Below, piece after piece: positions 46,132 through 54,952 of a stretch of DNA of 64,000 nucleotides. The notes under the pieces were generated by a model. It saw nothing but the letters and a program-made list of their open reading frames with translations, was not told the DNA's origin and made no database searches. The number at the start of each line of letters is the position of its first letter. Position 1 is the first letter of the stretch. The stretch lies in contig JAAEZT010000017.1 of the NCBI GenBank assembly GCA_018222765.1, positions 1 through 64,000 of the forward strand, in the 5' to 3' direction. This DNA comes from a bacterium (lineage in GTDB: Bacteria; Verrucomicrobiota; Verrucomicrobiia; Verrucomicrobiales; Akkermansiaceae). The translations under genes and the position numbers were made by a program.

Positions 46132-47826
46132 ATGTGCGATAATCCGAATATGCGTGAATTCTCTTCGAAGGTGCTCGACGGTCCCGATCGGGCTCCCAGT
46201 CGGGCAATGCTCTACCCGGTGGGCTTCGAGAAAGACGACTTTAATAAGCCTAAAATCGGCGTAGCCTCGACCTGGAGTCAGGTGACACCCTGTAACTTCC
46301 ATATTGATGGTTTGGCCAAGGAATCCGCCAATGGCGTTGATGCCGCAGGCGGGAAGTCGGTCATTTTCAATACCATTACCATTTCCGACGGGATTTCCAT
46401 GGGAACCGAGGGAATGAAGTATTCTCTTGTGAGCCGGGAAGTTATCGCGGACTCGATTGAGACCGTTGTCGGTTGTGAAGGCATGGACGGCTACGTTGCC
46501 ATCGGAGGTTGCGACAAGAACATGCCCGGTTGTGTCATGGCGATGGCGCGCATGAATCGTCCCTCGGTTTTTGTTTATGGTGGAACGATTCTTCCCGGAT
46601 GTGCCACTTTAAAGGGCGAGGACAAGGATCTCGATATCGTGTCGGTGTTCGAAGCCGTCGGCAAACACGCCAGCGGTGAATATTCCGATGAGGAATTGCA
46701 GCTTGTCGAAGAGACGGCCATTCCCGGCGCCGGATCTTGCGGCGGAATGTATACCGCCAACACCATGGCATCTGCCATCGAAGCCCTCGGCATGAGTCTT
46801 CCCAACAGTTCGGCCCAGGCTGCGATCAGCGATGATAAAAAACGCGATAGCTTTGATGCCGGCGCGGCGGTGCTCCACTTGTTGGAGAAGGGGATTCGAC
46901 CTCGCGATATCATGACTCGCAAGGCCTTTGAGAATGCCATCACGGTGGTGATAGCTCTCGGTGGTTCGACCAATGCGGTGCTGCACCTTCTTGCGATGGC
47001 GCACTCCGCGGATGTGGAATTGTCCATCGATGACTTCACTGAGATCGGTAAGCGCGTCCCCGTGCTGGCTGACCTCAAACCGAGCGGAAAATATGTCATG
47101 GCAGAATTGGTTAAGATCGGCGGAACGATCCCGCTCATGAAGATGCTTCTCGAAGCGGGTCTCCTCCACGGAGACTGCATGACAGTCACCGGCAAGACCG
47201 TTGCGGAAAACCTCGCGAACTCCGAGATCGAATATCCTGAAGGGCAGGATGTTATTCGTCCCATTTCTGATCCAATCAAAAAGGATAGTCACCTTCGCAT
47301 CCTCTATGGCAATGTCGCTCCCGGTGGTTCGGTAGCGAAGATCTCTGGTAAGGAAGGTCTCAGTTTTCAGGGCCGGGCCCGTGTCTTTGAATCCGAAGAG
47401 GCCGCGATGACCGCGATCCTCGACGGCAAGATTGAGGCTGGTGATGTTATCGTTATTCGTCGCGAAGGCCCCAAGGGTGGACCTGGAATGCGCGAGATGC
47501 TTGGGCCAACCGCCGCCGTCATGGGTCGTGGTCTTGGCGACAGTGTGGCGCTCATCACTGATGGACGATTCTCCGGTGGAAGTCACGGCTTCGTAGTGGG
47601 ACACATCACTCCGGAAGCGTTCGACGGCGGACCGATCGGACTCCTTGAGGAAGGGGACACCATCACCATTGATGCCGAGAAGAACGAGATTTCTGTTGAC
47701 GCCGACCTCGACGCGAGAAAAGCCAACTGGACCCAACCCGCACCGCACTACACCCGTGGGGTTCTGGCCAAGTTTGCCAAGCTTACTACAAGTGCAAGTG
47801 AGGGAGCGGTGACGGATAAGCTGTAA
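46132..47826 (+). CDS. ilvD: Dihydroxy-acid dehydratase
   Basis: Fe-S dehydratase of valine, leucine and isoleucine synthesis. Signature [42 protein letters not shown] with a cluster cysteine, [15 protein letters not shown], and the C-terminal [24 protein letters not shown]. 564 aa. Start ATG 46132 or ATG 46150. It is divergent from serA with 86 bp between starts. Confidence 0.96.
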   Translation: MCDNPNMREFSSKVLDGPDRAPSRAMLYPVGFEKDDFNKPKIGVASTWSQVTPCNFHIDGLAKESANGVDAAGGKSVIFNTITISDGISMGTEGMKYSLVSREVIADSIETVVGCEGMDGYVAIGGCDKNMPGCVMAMARMNRPSVFVYGGTILPGCATLKGEDKDLDIVSVFEAVGKHASGEYSDEELQLVEETAIPGAGSCGGMYTANTMASAIEALGMSLPNSSAQAAISDDKKRDSFDAGAAVLHLLEKGIRPRDIMTRKAFENAITVVIALGGSTNAVLHLLAMAHSADVELSIDDFTEIGKRVPVLADLKPSGKYVMAELVKIGGTIPLMKMLLEAGLLHGDCMTVTGKTVAENLANSEIEYPEGQDVIRPISDPIKKDSHLRILYGNVAPGGSVAKISGKEGLSFQGRARVFESEEAAMTAILDGKIEAGDVIVIRREGPKGGPGMREMLGPTAAVMGRGLGDSVALITDGRFSGGSHGFVVGHITPEAFDGGPIGLLEEGDTITIDAEKNEISVDADLDARKANWTQPAPHYTRGVLAKFAKLTTSASEGAVTDKL

Positions 47827-47845
47827 TTTCGATCAAACGATTCCC

Positions 47846-47875
47846 AAACCACAGGGGAGTGATCCTCCGTGGTTT
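47846..47875 (+). terminator. Terminator-like hairpin after ilvD
   Basis: AAACCAC / GTGGTTT gives a 7-bp outer stem; after one mismatch, GGGGA/TCCTC continues the pairing with a GTGA loop. It is followed by ATGTTT, a weak U-tract. It starts 20 bp after the ilvD stop. Confidence 0.6.
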
Positions 47876-47960
47876 ATGTTTGAGAAGGATGAAGAATTGA
47901 CTGCGAATTGACGCGGATCTTTTTCTCTGGTGCCGGGGAATTACGACGGTGGTTTAAAAT

Positions 47961-48043
47961 GTAGTCGAAAGCTTCACTTTTGATGACCGCTGGTAGGTTG
48001 CGGAGAGCGGGAATTTCGCACCAAAAGTGAAACTTTTGGCTAC
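47961..48043. repeat. Inverted repeat of the GTAGTCGAAAGC family
   Basis: The left arm GTAGTCGAAAGCTTCACTTTTG (47961-47982) matches the reverse complement of the right arm (48022-48043) at 19 of 22 positions, with a 39-bp centre. The left arm is a copy of the 24-bp repeat at 5295. The right arm overlaps the stop codon of the propeller gene. Confidence 0.6.
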
Positions 48044-49359
48044 TTTTCAGAGAGGTCAATTCGCACGATTTCTGTGTCATTTCTTGCGAAGATGGATTTC
48101 TGTGAAAAGGCGGGTTGGCTCCAGACGACTTTACGGCCCCAGGCTCCGTTGGTAGGGGCGAGGATGTGTTGGCGGCCGAGTTCCTCGTAGCCCTTGGGGT
48201 TGAGCTTGGCGAGAATGAGGTCGCCCATTTCTCCGAAAATCCAGAAGTGTTTGTGGGCTTCATGGTAGACGAGAAAGGCGGAGCCGTGACGGGATTTTTT
48301 GGGAGAACCCGGAGCGAGGGTTGGCTTGGTAGTGCTCCAGAGACGGTCGCCATTTTCCATGGAGACGGCCATAAGCTTGCTGCTTTCGCTGTCGACTCCG
48401 TAGATGACGCCCTCGAGGAGGTGGGGAGGTGAGTTTAGAGAATAGAGTGCGTTGGTTTTTGTGCCTCGCCAGAGGACTTTGGCGGTGGGCTTTTTATCGT
48501 CGAGTTCAATCATGACGGCGGCGTTTTTCCCAGGGCCTGAGACGAAGAGTTTGTTTCCCAGCTTGCGGGGAACCATGCGTGAGATTCCGTAGACGGGTTC
48601 GAGCGGGACCGACCAATAGACTTTTCCGGTGGTTGGATTGAGAGAGGTAACTTCCTTGGGAGACCAGAAGAGGAGTTGTTCGACGCCAGCGTGTTCGATG
48701 ACACGGGGAGGACAATAGCCTGCTTCGTCGGAGCTGAGGGCTTTCCATTTTTCCGCTCCAGTTTTTTTGTCGAAGGCAATGAGGACCTGTCCATCTCCTC
48801 CGGCGGTGGCGTAGACGAAATCGCCATGAATCAAGGGATGGGCGGAGTATCCCCAACGCGGTGGGCGGCATTTGTATTTTGCGCAAATGTCATGTTTCCA
48901 AATGATCTTGCCGGATTTGGTATCGAGGCAGCGGAGGTGTCCCATCGTCCCCTGGAAATAAAGTCTTCCGTCTTGTACCGTGGGGGTGACGCGGGGACCA
49001 CCGGGATAAGAGACGGTGTAGGTTACTTCGTATTCGTGCGTCCAAAGCTCCTTTCCGGTTTCGGCGTCGAGGCAGAGAATGCGCTCCTTTCCGCTGCGAG
49101 GTGTGCCACCCTGTCCGACGCCATCGAACTCGCCCTTAGTGATCAGGAAATCGGGAACGTAGACTTTTCCATTGGCCACTGACGGCCCCGCGTATCCCCA
49201 ATTGACTGGCGCGCGCCAAGCGACGCTCAGTTTGGTATCGAGGTCTTTGCGGATTCCGTCTTCACGCCAGAGGCCATCACGCTCGGACCCAAGCCACTGC
49301 GGCCAATCGTCGGCGTGGAGGCTGGTGAAGACTAGGAAAGTGAGGATGGTCCATTTCAT
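48040..49359 (-). CDS. Secreted PQQ-type beta-propeller protein
   Basis: Signal peptide (MKWTILTFLVFTSLHA), then DDWPQWLGSERDGLWRE, the usual opening of exported PQQ-like propeller proteins in this phylum. Repeats such as LCLDAETGKELWTHEY, LRCLDTKSGKIIWKHDI and LIAFDKKTGAEKWKAL are the blades. Relatives bind PQQ or act like BamB; nothing here proves a cofactor. 439 aa. The stop codon overlaps the right arm of the inverted repeat at 47961-48043. Confidence 0.87.
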   Translation of the reverse strand: MKWTILTFLVFTSLHADDWPQWLGSERDGLWREDGIRKDLDTKLSVAWRAPVNWGYAGPSVANGKVYVPDFLITKGEFDGVGQGGTPRSGKERILCLDAETGKELWTHEYEVTYTVSYPGGPRVTPTVQDGRLYFQGTMGHLRCLDTKSGKIIWKHDICAKYKCRPPRWGYSAHPLIHGDFVYATAGGDGQVLIAFDKKTGAEKWKALSSDEAGYCPPRVIEHAGVEQLLFWSPKEVTSLNPTTGKVYWSVPLEPVYGISRMVPRKLGNKLFVSGPGKNAAVMIELDDKKPTAKVLWRGTKTNALYSLNSPPHLLEGVIYGVDSESSKLMAVSMENGDRLWSTTKPTLAPGSPKKSRHGSAFLVYHEAHKHFWIFGEMGDLILAKLNPKGYEELGRQHILAPTNGAWGRKVVWSQPAFSQKSIFARNDTEIVRIDLSEK

Positions 49360-49389
49360 ACGAGGGAGAGTTCAAGATTGGAGATGGAA

Positions 49390-49651
49390 GGCAATTCAGA
49401 GTTGTGAGCGAAGCAAGGAGTAATGAAGGAATTGTTGAGAATGGCGGCAGTGATGGTTGATGCTGATGAAGACGGGATCGAGGGCGATAGGGAGAAGTTT
49501 ATCTCGATGGATTGGGGAGCGGCCCCGGATCTGATAAGGATGAGGACGGAGAAGATTGTTTGCTGGAGTATGGCTTGGAATTGCGACCGTTGTGGTGACT
49601 GGTAAAGTTGCGGAAGGGGCGCTTTGCCGGGTGCGGATAGTGTTGCCTTGA
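49390..49651 (+). pseudogene. Decayed C-terminal tail of a secreted DxDxDG-type protein
   Basis: Three frames read in succession give one familiar pattern: ENGGSDG, then DADEDGIEGDREKF, then YLDGLGSGPGSDKDEDGEDCLLEYGLELRPLW, and finally KVAEGALCRVRIVLP and a stop. Exported proteins of this phylum often end in 'DGDGDGI...W..FYFG.LGSGPG.D.DGDG..NL.EY' and a closing 'RRFLRVRV' strand. At least two frameshifts and an internal loss explain it. The 60-aa track ORF at 49423 covers only the middle frame. Confidence 0.55.
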
Positions 49652-49656
49652 GTTTT

Positions 49657-51639
49657 CTATTTTGAGGTCCAGTCAAGGAGGGTTTTCTTATTCTGATCGA
49701 GGAGTTTGAGCTCTTCGATGATTGCTTTGCCAGGGCCGCTGGAGACATCGAGGCGGAGTTGGTAGAGGGATTTATTGGTGTCGATGGCGATCCTGATTTT
49801 TTGCGATGTATTGTCTCCGTTGACGGGGAAGGAAATGGGAGCGCCCTTAGGGAGAGCAGAATTTTGATTGGTGGTGAAGTAGAGATGGCCGGTGTCTTTG
49901 CTTTCGGTGGTGAGAGTGAAGGAGAGAAAGTAGGGGCCGACGGGAGGTTTGGTGGTTCTGCGGAAGTCCATCGCGATGCCGGGATCGTCGCCAGTGAAGG
50001 TGAGATAGAGAGCGTTGTCTTTGCGAGTGAGTTTGGTGTTCTTGCGGGCGCGGATGGGTATTTTTCCTGTCCGACTTTCTTTTTTTTGCGCGTTGGTGGG
50101 TGGTTCATTGGCGTCCGAGAACTTGGTCCACTGGCGGTTTGCTTTTGGGTGGCTGGCGGGTGTCATTTTGGTGTTAGCGAGCTTTTCAGAATGGAGAACA
50201 TTCCGTGAGATCTCCTGCCACTTTGCAATCATGGCTTGCAGGCGTTTTGGTTCGGCGTCGGCGAGGTTATTGAGTTCAGTACGGTCTTCGGCAAGGTTGT
50301 AGAGTTCCCACTCCTGGCCTTTGAAATTTACCAACTTCCAGTCGCCATCGCGGAGGCCGAAGTCATTTGCAAATTGCAGATAGAGTGGTTCGGGTCGGGT
50401 GAAGCTGGTATTCTCGATGATGGGAAGGAAGGACACTCCGGAAACGGGACGAAGCTCTCTGGTTGGATGCTTGGCGGGGATAGTGCTCTTCGAAATTTCA
50501 GCGAGGGTGGGAAGGACATCGATAAGGTGGACCGGGGTGTCGATGACGGCTCCGGGCTTGAGTTTTATGCCAGCAGGCCAGTGGAGAATACCAGGGGTGC
50601 TGATTCCACCTTCGAATTGATTTTGTTTATAGAAGCGGAAGGGGGCGTTACGGGCCCAAGCCCAGCCGGTAGAGTCGGCGAGGGCAATGTCTCCGTTGGT
50701 GGGTTCAACATTGAGGAGGGGTTTTCTGCGGTCATACGGGCAGGCACCGTTGTCGGAGACGAAGAGGATGAAGGTGTTGTCGAGTTGCTTGTTCTTTTCG
50801 AGGTCGCTAATAAGGCGGCCGATTTCCTGATCAACGCGATCGATCATCGCGGCGAGGGTAACCATACGGTTGATTTCGTATCCTTGTTGCCAAGGGACGA
50901 GCTTGTCCCAAGCACGAATGTGAGGGGGACGTGGGCTGGCTTTGAGGTTTTTAGGGAGAATGCCGAGTTCCTTTTGTTTCGAGATGCGGGTGTCTCGAAC
51001 TTTATCCCAGCCGGCATCGTAACGGCCTTTGTATTTAGCGTAGTCTTCGGGGAGAGCGTGGAGAGGGGCGTGGGGGGCATTGACGGCGAGGTAAAGATAG
51101 AAGGGGTCGTCGGCCTTACGGGATTCTTCGAGAAATTTGAGGGCATGATCGACTTTGGCGACGGTGGTGTAGAAGCCGGAGTCGGGGACTTTCCAGGGCT
51201 CGCCGTTGAGTCGAAAGGTATTGTCTCCCTTGAAGAAATTGCAGGCACCGGAGAGGTGGCCAAAGTAGCGGTCGAAGCCAAAATCGGTTGGTTCTTTTTT
51301 GAGATGCCACTTGCCGGACATGGCGGTGAAGTAGCCGCCGTCGCGGAGGACTTCGGCGGAGGTGACGGCGTGGGAGAGCGCGACGTCACCGGCGGCGACG
51401 CAATACTGCCCGGTGAGAAGCGAGACGCGGGATGAGTGGCACTTGGCTGTATTGTAGAATTGGGAAAAGCGGAGGCCGTTTTTGGCGAGTCGATCGAGAT
51501 TGGGGGTTTCGATTTCCGACCCGTAGCAGCCGATGTCGGAGTAGCCGAGGTCATCGACCATGATGACGAGGAAGTTGGGCTTTTGGGCAGAGTGGGCGGG
51601 AAGGTTCAGAAGAAGTGTGAAGAGAAGAAGTAATCTCAT
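49657..51639 (-). CDS. Secreted sulfatase with C-terminal accessory domain (CHSSR type)
   Basis: Signal peptide (MRLLLLFTLLLNLPAHSA), FLVIMVDDLGYSDIGCYG metal motif, modification region TAKCHSSRVSLLTGQY with Cys67 followed by Ser, not Pro or Ala, at +2. SGKWHL and FVSDNGACPYDRR follow. The sulfatase domain ends near LYNLAEDRTELNNLADAEPKRLQ (about 470). The last roughly 150 residues (IPIRARKNTKLTRKDNALYLTFTGDDPGIAMDFRRTT...) look like an added beta-sandwich. Similar arylsulfatases from this group carry TAKCHSSR. 660 aa. Confidence 0.9.
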   Translation of the reverse strand: MRLLLLFTLLLNLPAHSAQKPNFLVIMVDDLGYSDIGCYGSEIETPNLDRLAKNGLRFSQFYNTAKCHSSRVSLLTGQYCVAAGDVALSHAVTSAEVLRDGGYFTAMSGKWHLKKEPTDFGFDRYFGHLSGACNFFKGDNTFRLNGEPWKVPDSGFYTTVAKVDHALKFLEESRKADDPFYLYLAVNAPHAPLHALPEDYAKYKGRYDAGWDKVRDTRISKQKELGILPKNLKASPRPPHIRAWDKLVPWQQGYEINRMVTLAAMIDRVDQEIGRLISDLEKNKQLDNTFILFVSDNGACPYDRRKPLLNVEPTNGDIALADSTGWAWARNAPFRFYKQNQFEGGISTPGILHWPAGIKLKPGAVIDTPVHLIDVLPTLAEISKSTIPAKHPTRELRPVSGVSFLPIIENTSFTRPEPLYLQFANDFGLRDGDWKLVNFKGQEWELYNLAEDRTELNNLADAEPKRLQAMIAKWQEISRNVLHSEKLANTKMTPASHPKANRQWTKFSDANEPPTNAQKKESRTGKIPIRARKNTKLTRKDNALYLTFTGDDPGIAMDFRRTTKPPVGPYFLSFTLTTESKDTGHLYFTTNQNSALPKGAPISFPVNGDNTSQKIRIAIDTNKSLYQLRLDVSSGPGKAIIEELKLLDQNKKTLLDWTSK

Positions 51640-51860
51640 GTGGGTGGTTTTAGCTTTCGAAGGAGGAGATGGAAAGCCGGAGCGTGTTTTCTTTTTTTCT
51701 AATTCTTAAACTACTGGGAGAGAGTGAGGCAGGTTTTTGACAGACCCAATGGCTGCAGATCTGGATCGGATTTACCGGAGATGAAAGCCGTGACCGTGGA
51801 GAGGGAGGCCCATTCGCCTCAGCCTAAGAAAAAGAAGCGAAATGATCGAGATGGGAAATC

Positions 51861-53441
51861 CTATTTTTGAAGCTGTCGAGAAGATCCTTGATCGCCCATG
51901 GCTTTCTTTGCCTGGTCGAGTAGGAAGGTGAGCGCCGTTTGGTGCTTGGGATCTTTGAGGAGGTTTTCCTTTTCCATCGGGTCGCTGGCAAGATTGTAGA
52001 GCTCTTTGGGTTGGAGCTTTTGTTCCCACGCGAATGTGTGGTCGAGAAAGAGTTTCCATTGGCCGGGTTGGGGAGCTCCGTTGGAGCGAATGGCGACCCA
52101 GGCGCGTTCTTTGTTGTTGGATTTGGACGCTTCGTTGTGGTCGTTGGGGATGATAGGAATGCGGGGAGAGAAGGGTTTTCCTTGCAAGGCGGGAAGTTGG
52201 CTGACGCTGTCCTCGGCACCTCGACCGTTGCCTTTGAGTGGCGGTAACGGTTTGCCTAGGATGTCTGCGGTGGTGGCGTAGATGTCGTTGAGACCAAGAA
52301 GGCGGCTGGTATCTCTCCCGCCGTTTACTCCTCCAAGAGGCCAACTTGCGAGAAAGGGAACGCGGTGTCCGCCCTCGTAAACCGAGCCTTTGTTACTGCG
52401 GAGAGGGCCGGTGAATTGCTTGTTCCTTTTCTCTGCACCGTTGTCGCTGGAGAAAATGAAGAGAGTATTTTCAGAGAGCTTTTTCCCGGGGCGCCGTGGG
52501 TCGTCGGTGGTGGCGAGGTAGTTGCGCAGGCGACTGACGAGGACGTCGTTTTCATAAATGAAATCCTGGCGGACGCTGTTGCAAGGTGATCCATCTTTGT
52601 TTCGACTCGCTCCGATGATCTGTTGGTCGCCAAGTTTTTTATCTGGGGTGTAGGGCCCGTGATTGATGTGGGAGGCGAAGTATAGAAAGAAGGGTTTTTC
52701 TTTTGCGTTGGCGGAGTCAAGGAACTCGCGACTTTGAGCGTCGAGGACTTTTCCGATTTTGTTGAGAACGTAGGAGCCGTCGAGTTGTTTACCATTTTTG
52801 GTGGCGCCGATAATTTTACGACCATGGATCCAGCCAGGGCCTCGGGCTTGGTTGGGTGTGTTGGCAGCACCTTGTTTGAGGACCGAATTTGGTCCTGAGG
52901 TTCCGTGGCTGCGGGAGAAACCGTGGAAGAAATCGAACCCGTGGTCGAGGGGGCCGTCGAAAATGGGTTTGGTGAGGTCGGCGTCCAACCAAGCGTCGGC
53001 GGGTTGGCCTTCTGAGTTATGGTAGGTGAGTCCAAGGTGCCACTTTCCGACCATGCCGGTGGTGTAGCCGTGTTCGCGGAGGAATTCCGGGAGGGTGACG
53101 CGTTCGCGTTCGATCAGGGGATCTCCCTGAACGCCGAAAAGAACCCAGCTCTTGAGGTGAGTGCGCCAGCAATAGCGTCCGGTGAGCAGAGCATAGCGAC
53201 TGGGGGTGCAGCGGCTGGAAGGGGAATGGGCGTCGGTGAAGCGAACGCCGTCTGCTGCGAGTTTTTCAAGAGCAGGAGTATGGAGTTGGGTCGTGTCGGG
53301 GTTACCTGACCAAGATTGGTAGGCGCTGGTGTCGCCCATGCCCATGTCGTCGGCGAGAAAAACGACAATATTTGGCGAAGGAGATGCAAATCCCACGTTG
53401 GTAATGAGGGATACGAAAAAGATGGCTGGCAAACTCTTCAT
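51861..53441 (-). CDS. Secreted sulfatase (CTPSR type)
   Basis: Signal peptide (MKSLPAIFFVSLITNVGFA), NIVVFLADDMGMGDTSAYQSW, and the modification motif SSRCTPSRYALLTGRY with Cys78. VGKWHLGLTYHN, IFSSDNGAEKRNKQFTGPLRSNKGSVYEGGHRVP and LYNLASDPMEKENLL are the usual later motifs, closest to GALNS-like/arylsulfatase A-type (S1_15-like) enzymes. 526 aa. Upstream of the sulfatase at 49657 on the same strand, with a 221-bp gap that holds no gene I can support. Confidence 0.92.
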   Translation of the reverse strand: MKSLPAIFFVSLITNVGFASPSPNIVVFLADDMGMGDTSAYQSWSGNPDTTQLHTPALEKLAADGVRFTDAHSPSSRCTPSRYALLTGRYCWRTHLKSWVLFGVQGDPLIERERVTLPEFLREHGYTTGMVGKWHLGLTYHNSEGQPADAWLDADLTKPIFDGPLDHGFDFFHGFSRSHGTSGPNSVLKQGAANTPNQARGPGWIHGRKIIGATKNGKQLDGSYVLNKIGKVLDAQSREFLDSANAKEKPFFLYFASHINHGPYTPDKKLGDQQIIGASRNKDGSPCNSVRQDFIYENDVLVSRLRNYLATTDDPRRPGKKLSENTLFIFSSDNGAEKRNKQFTGPLRSNKGSVYEGGHRVPFLASWPLGGVNGGRDTSRLLGLNDIYATTADILGKPLPPLKGNGRGAEDSVSQLPALQGKPFSPRIPIIPNDHNEASKSNNKERAWVAIRSNGAPQPGQWKLFLDHTFAWEQKLQPKELYNLASDPMEKENLLKDPKHQTALTFLLDQAKKAMGDQGSSRQLQK

Positions 53442-53788
53442 GGCTTATCTGGGAGCGAGGGCGTCAAAGGTGTTCTCAGGTAGCGTTGTGCTTGCCGAGT
53501 TTTAGGATCCTCCGAGAAATGATCACTCTCCTCCTTCAACTCCACCAGCTTGTATGAGTGGGACAGTATCGGTGGAGGTAGGTCAAGGCAAGCAGGCGAT
53601 GAGGAGATTGGCTCAGAGTTTGTCTGAGATGAAATGCTCTCGTCTCGAGGCGATGTTGTTGGAAGGTTCATTCGATTCGAAGGTTAATGATAGGAACAAA
53701 GTCCTTCGGAAGTAAAAATCTGCCTCCCTGGTGCTGTGATGATAAGTGTCGATTGCGTTTGGGAGAAGTTTGAATAGATTAATTTAGA
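53442..53788. other. 347-bp divergent intergenic region
   Basis: It separates the minus-strand sulfatase from the plus-strand cytochrome gene and should contain both promoters. I see no convincing promoter pair, repeat or RNA. A 77-aa minus ORF (53438-53671) overlaps the sulfatase start by 4 bp but has low-complexity Ser/Pro-rich composition and no recognisable domain, so I did not call it. Confidence 0.5.
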
Positions 53789-54952
53789 ATGAGGATATTT
53801 ATCGTGACTTTCTGTTTGCTGTCATTGTCGGTTGTTGCTCTGGCAGTACCCAATGCAGCGATTTTGGAAAAGGGGAAAGCGCTCTACAATGGTGCGGGTT
53901 CCTGTGTGGCGTGTCATATGGAGGACGGGAAAGGGCAGCCCAGTTCGGTTCCACCATTGACCGGTAGTGATTGGTTGGATGACCCCGATCGGACAATCGC
54001 CATTGTGCTCCGCGGGTTAGCTGGCCCGATTAAGGTGAACGGTAAGCGCTACTATTCTGCGATGCCGCCGCAGCTCCTCTTCGATGATGAAAAGATCGCG
54101 CATATTGTTACCTACGTGAACAACGCATGGGGAAATAAGGGCGCGGAGGTTTCCCGCGAGCAGGTCGCGAAGGCACGGGCGGAGTTACCGGTTGCGGTTT
54201 ATACACCAGAGGCGATCCTGAAGGCCTTTCCTTTTGATAAGAGGAAGGGGAGGTCCAATGGGACCTTCAAGCCGGACTTTGACGATGTTCTTGCCGACGT
54301 GACTGTGCCGGTGGTATACCGCACCTTCATGCCGGGAGCCTCACCGGCAGCCTTCGCGGTGGCGCTTCCGGGGAATCAGTTTTATTGCTGGGATGCGGGC
54401 GAATGTCGCCTGCGATATGTTTGGTCGAAAGGGGGTTTCATTCGGGGGAACCAAGTGCATTGGTCCAGCAACGGAAAGCCGGTGGCCCAATTCAATGGAA
54501 TTCCGTATTATCGGGCTCGGTCCAGCCTGTTGAAGCCCGAGGATTACCAGTATTTGGCCGAGTCTGGGCGTAGGACTCCTTTTTATGATACGACGGAAGC
54601 CGTTGATTTTCCGATTCTCGTCGAGGGAATGAAGGAGTCCCCGAAATTCAAAGGATATCGTCTGATTCGCGGATATCCCGAGTTCCGGTATCAGCTTGGC
54701 AAACACGAATTCCGGGAATTGATCACCATGGCAGAGGGTAGGAAAGGGATCACGCGAAGGTTTTTCATGGAGCCGGAGGCTCCGATCACTTTCCGACTCA
54801 CTCCGGATGAGGCGGCACTCGTTTCAACCTCCGCCGGAGTGATTCAAAAAGACGGAAGTTTCAAGCTGACAGCGAAGCAGGCCAAGGAATTCCACATCAC
54901 AATTAACGAGAGGAATCCTCTTACACCACAACCTACAGGAATCACCAAATGA
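53789..54952 (+). CDS. Secreted mono-heme cytochrome c with C-terminal domain
   Basis: Signal peptide (MRIFIVTFCLLSLSVVALA), then a class I cytochrome c with SCVACH (Cys39, Cys42, His43) and distal Met92 in YYSAMPPQL. The remaining roughly 260 residues (VPVVYRTFMPGASPAAFAVALPGNQFYCWDAGECRLRYVWSKGGF...) form a domain common in PVC cytochrome/propeller proteins and of unknown role. ATGA overlap with the next gene implies one operon. Electron acceptor for a periplasmic oxidase or dehydrogenase is the likely job. Confidence 0.87.
   Translation: MRIFIVTFCLLSLSVVALAVPNAAILEKGKALYNGAGSCVACHMEDGKGQPSSVPPLTGSDWLDDPDRTIAIVLRGLAGPIKVNGKRYYSAMPPQLLFDDEKIAHIVTYVNNAWGNKGAEVSREQVAKARAELPVAVYTPEAILKAFPFDKRKGRSNGTFKPDFDDVLADVTVPVVYRTFMPGASPAAFAVALPGNQFYCWDAGECRLRYVWSKGGFIRGNQVHWSSNGKPVAQFNGIPYYRARSSLLKPEDYQYLAESGRRTPFYDTTEAVDFPILVEGMKESPKFKGYRLIRGYPEFRYQLGKHEFRELITMAEGRKGITRRFFMEPEAPITFRLTPDEAALVSTSAGVIQKDGSFKLTAKQAKEFHITINERNPLTPQPTGITK

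Noticed and set aside
46609-47748. 379-aa minus-strand ORF
   Set aside because: Antisense shadow of ilvD.
50236-51435. 399-aa plus-strand ORF
   Set aside because: Antisense to a clear sulfatase; Gly/Val/Glu-rich composition typical of shadow frames in this GC-skewed coding.
53438-53671. 77-aa minus-strand ORF overlapping the sulfatase start by 4 bp
   Set aside because: Ser/Pro-rich low-complexity product, no domain, and it occupies the divergent promoter region.
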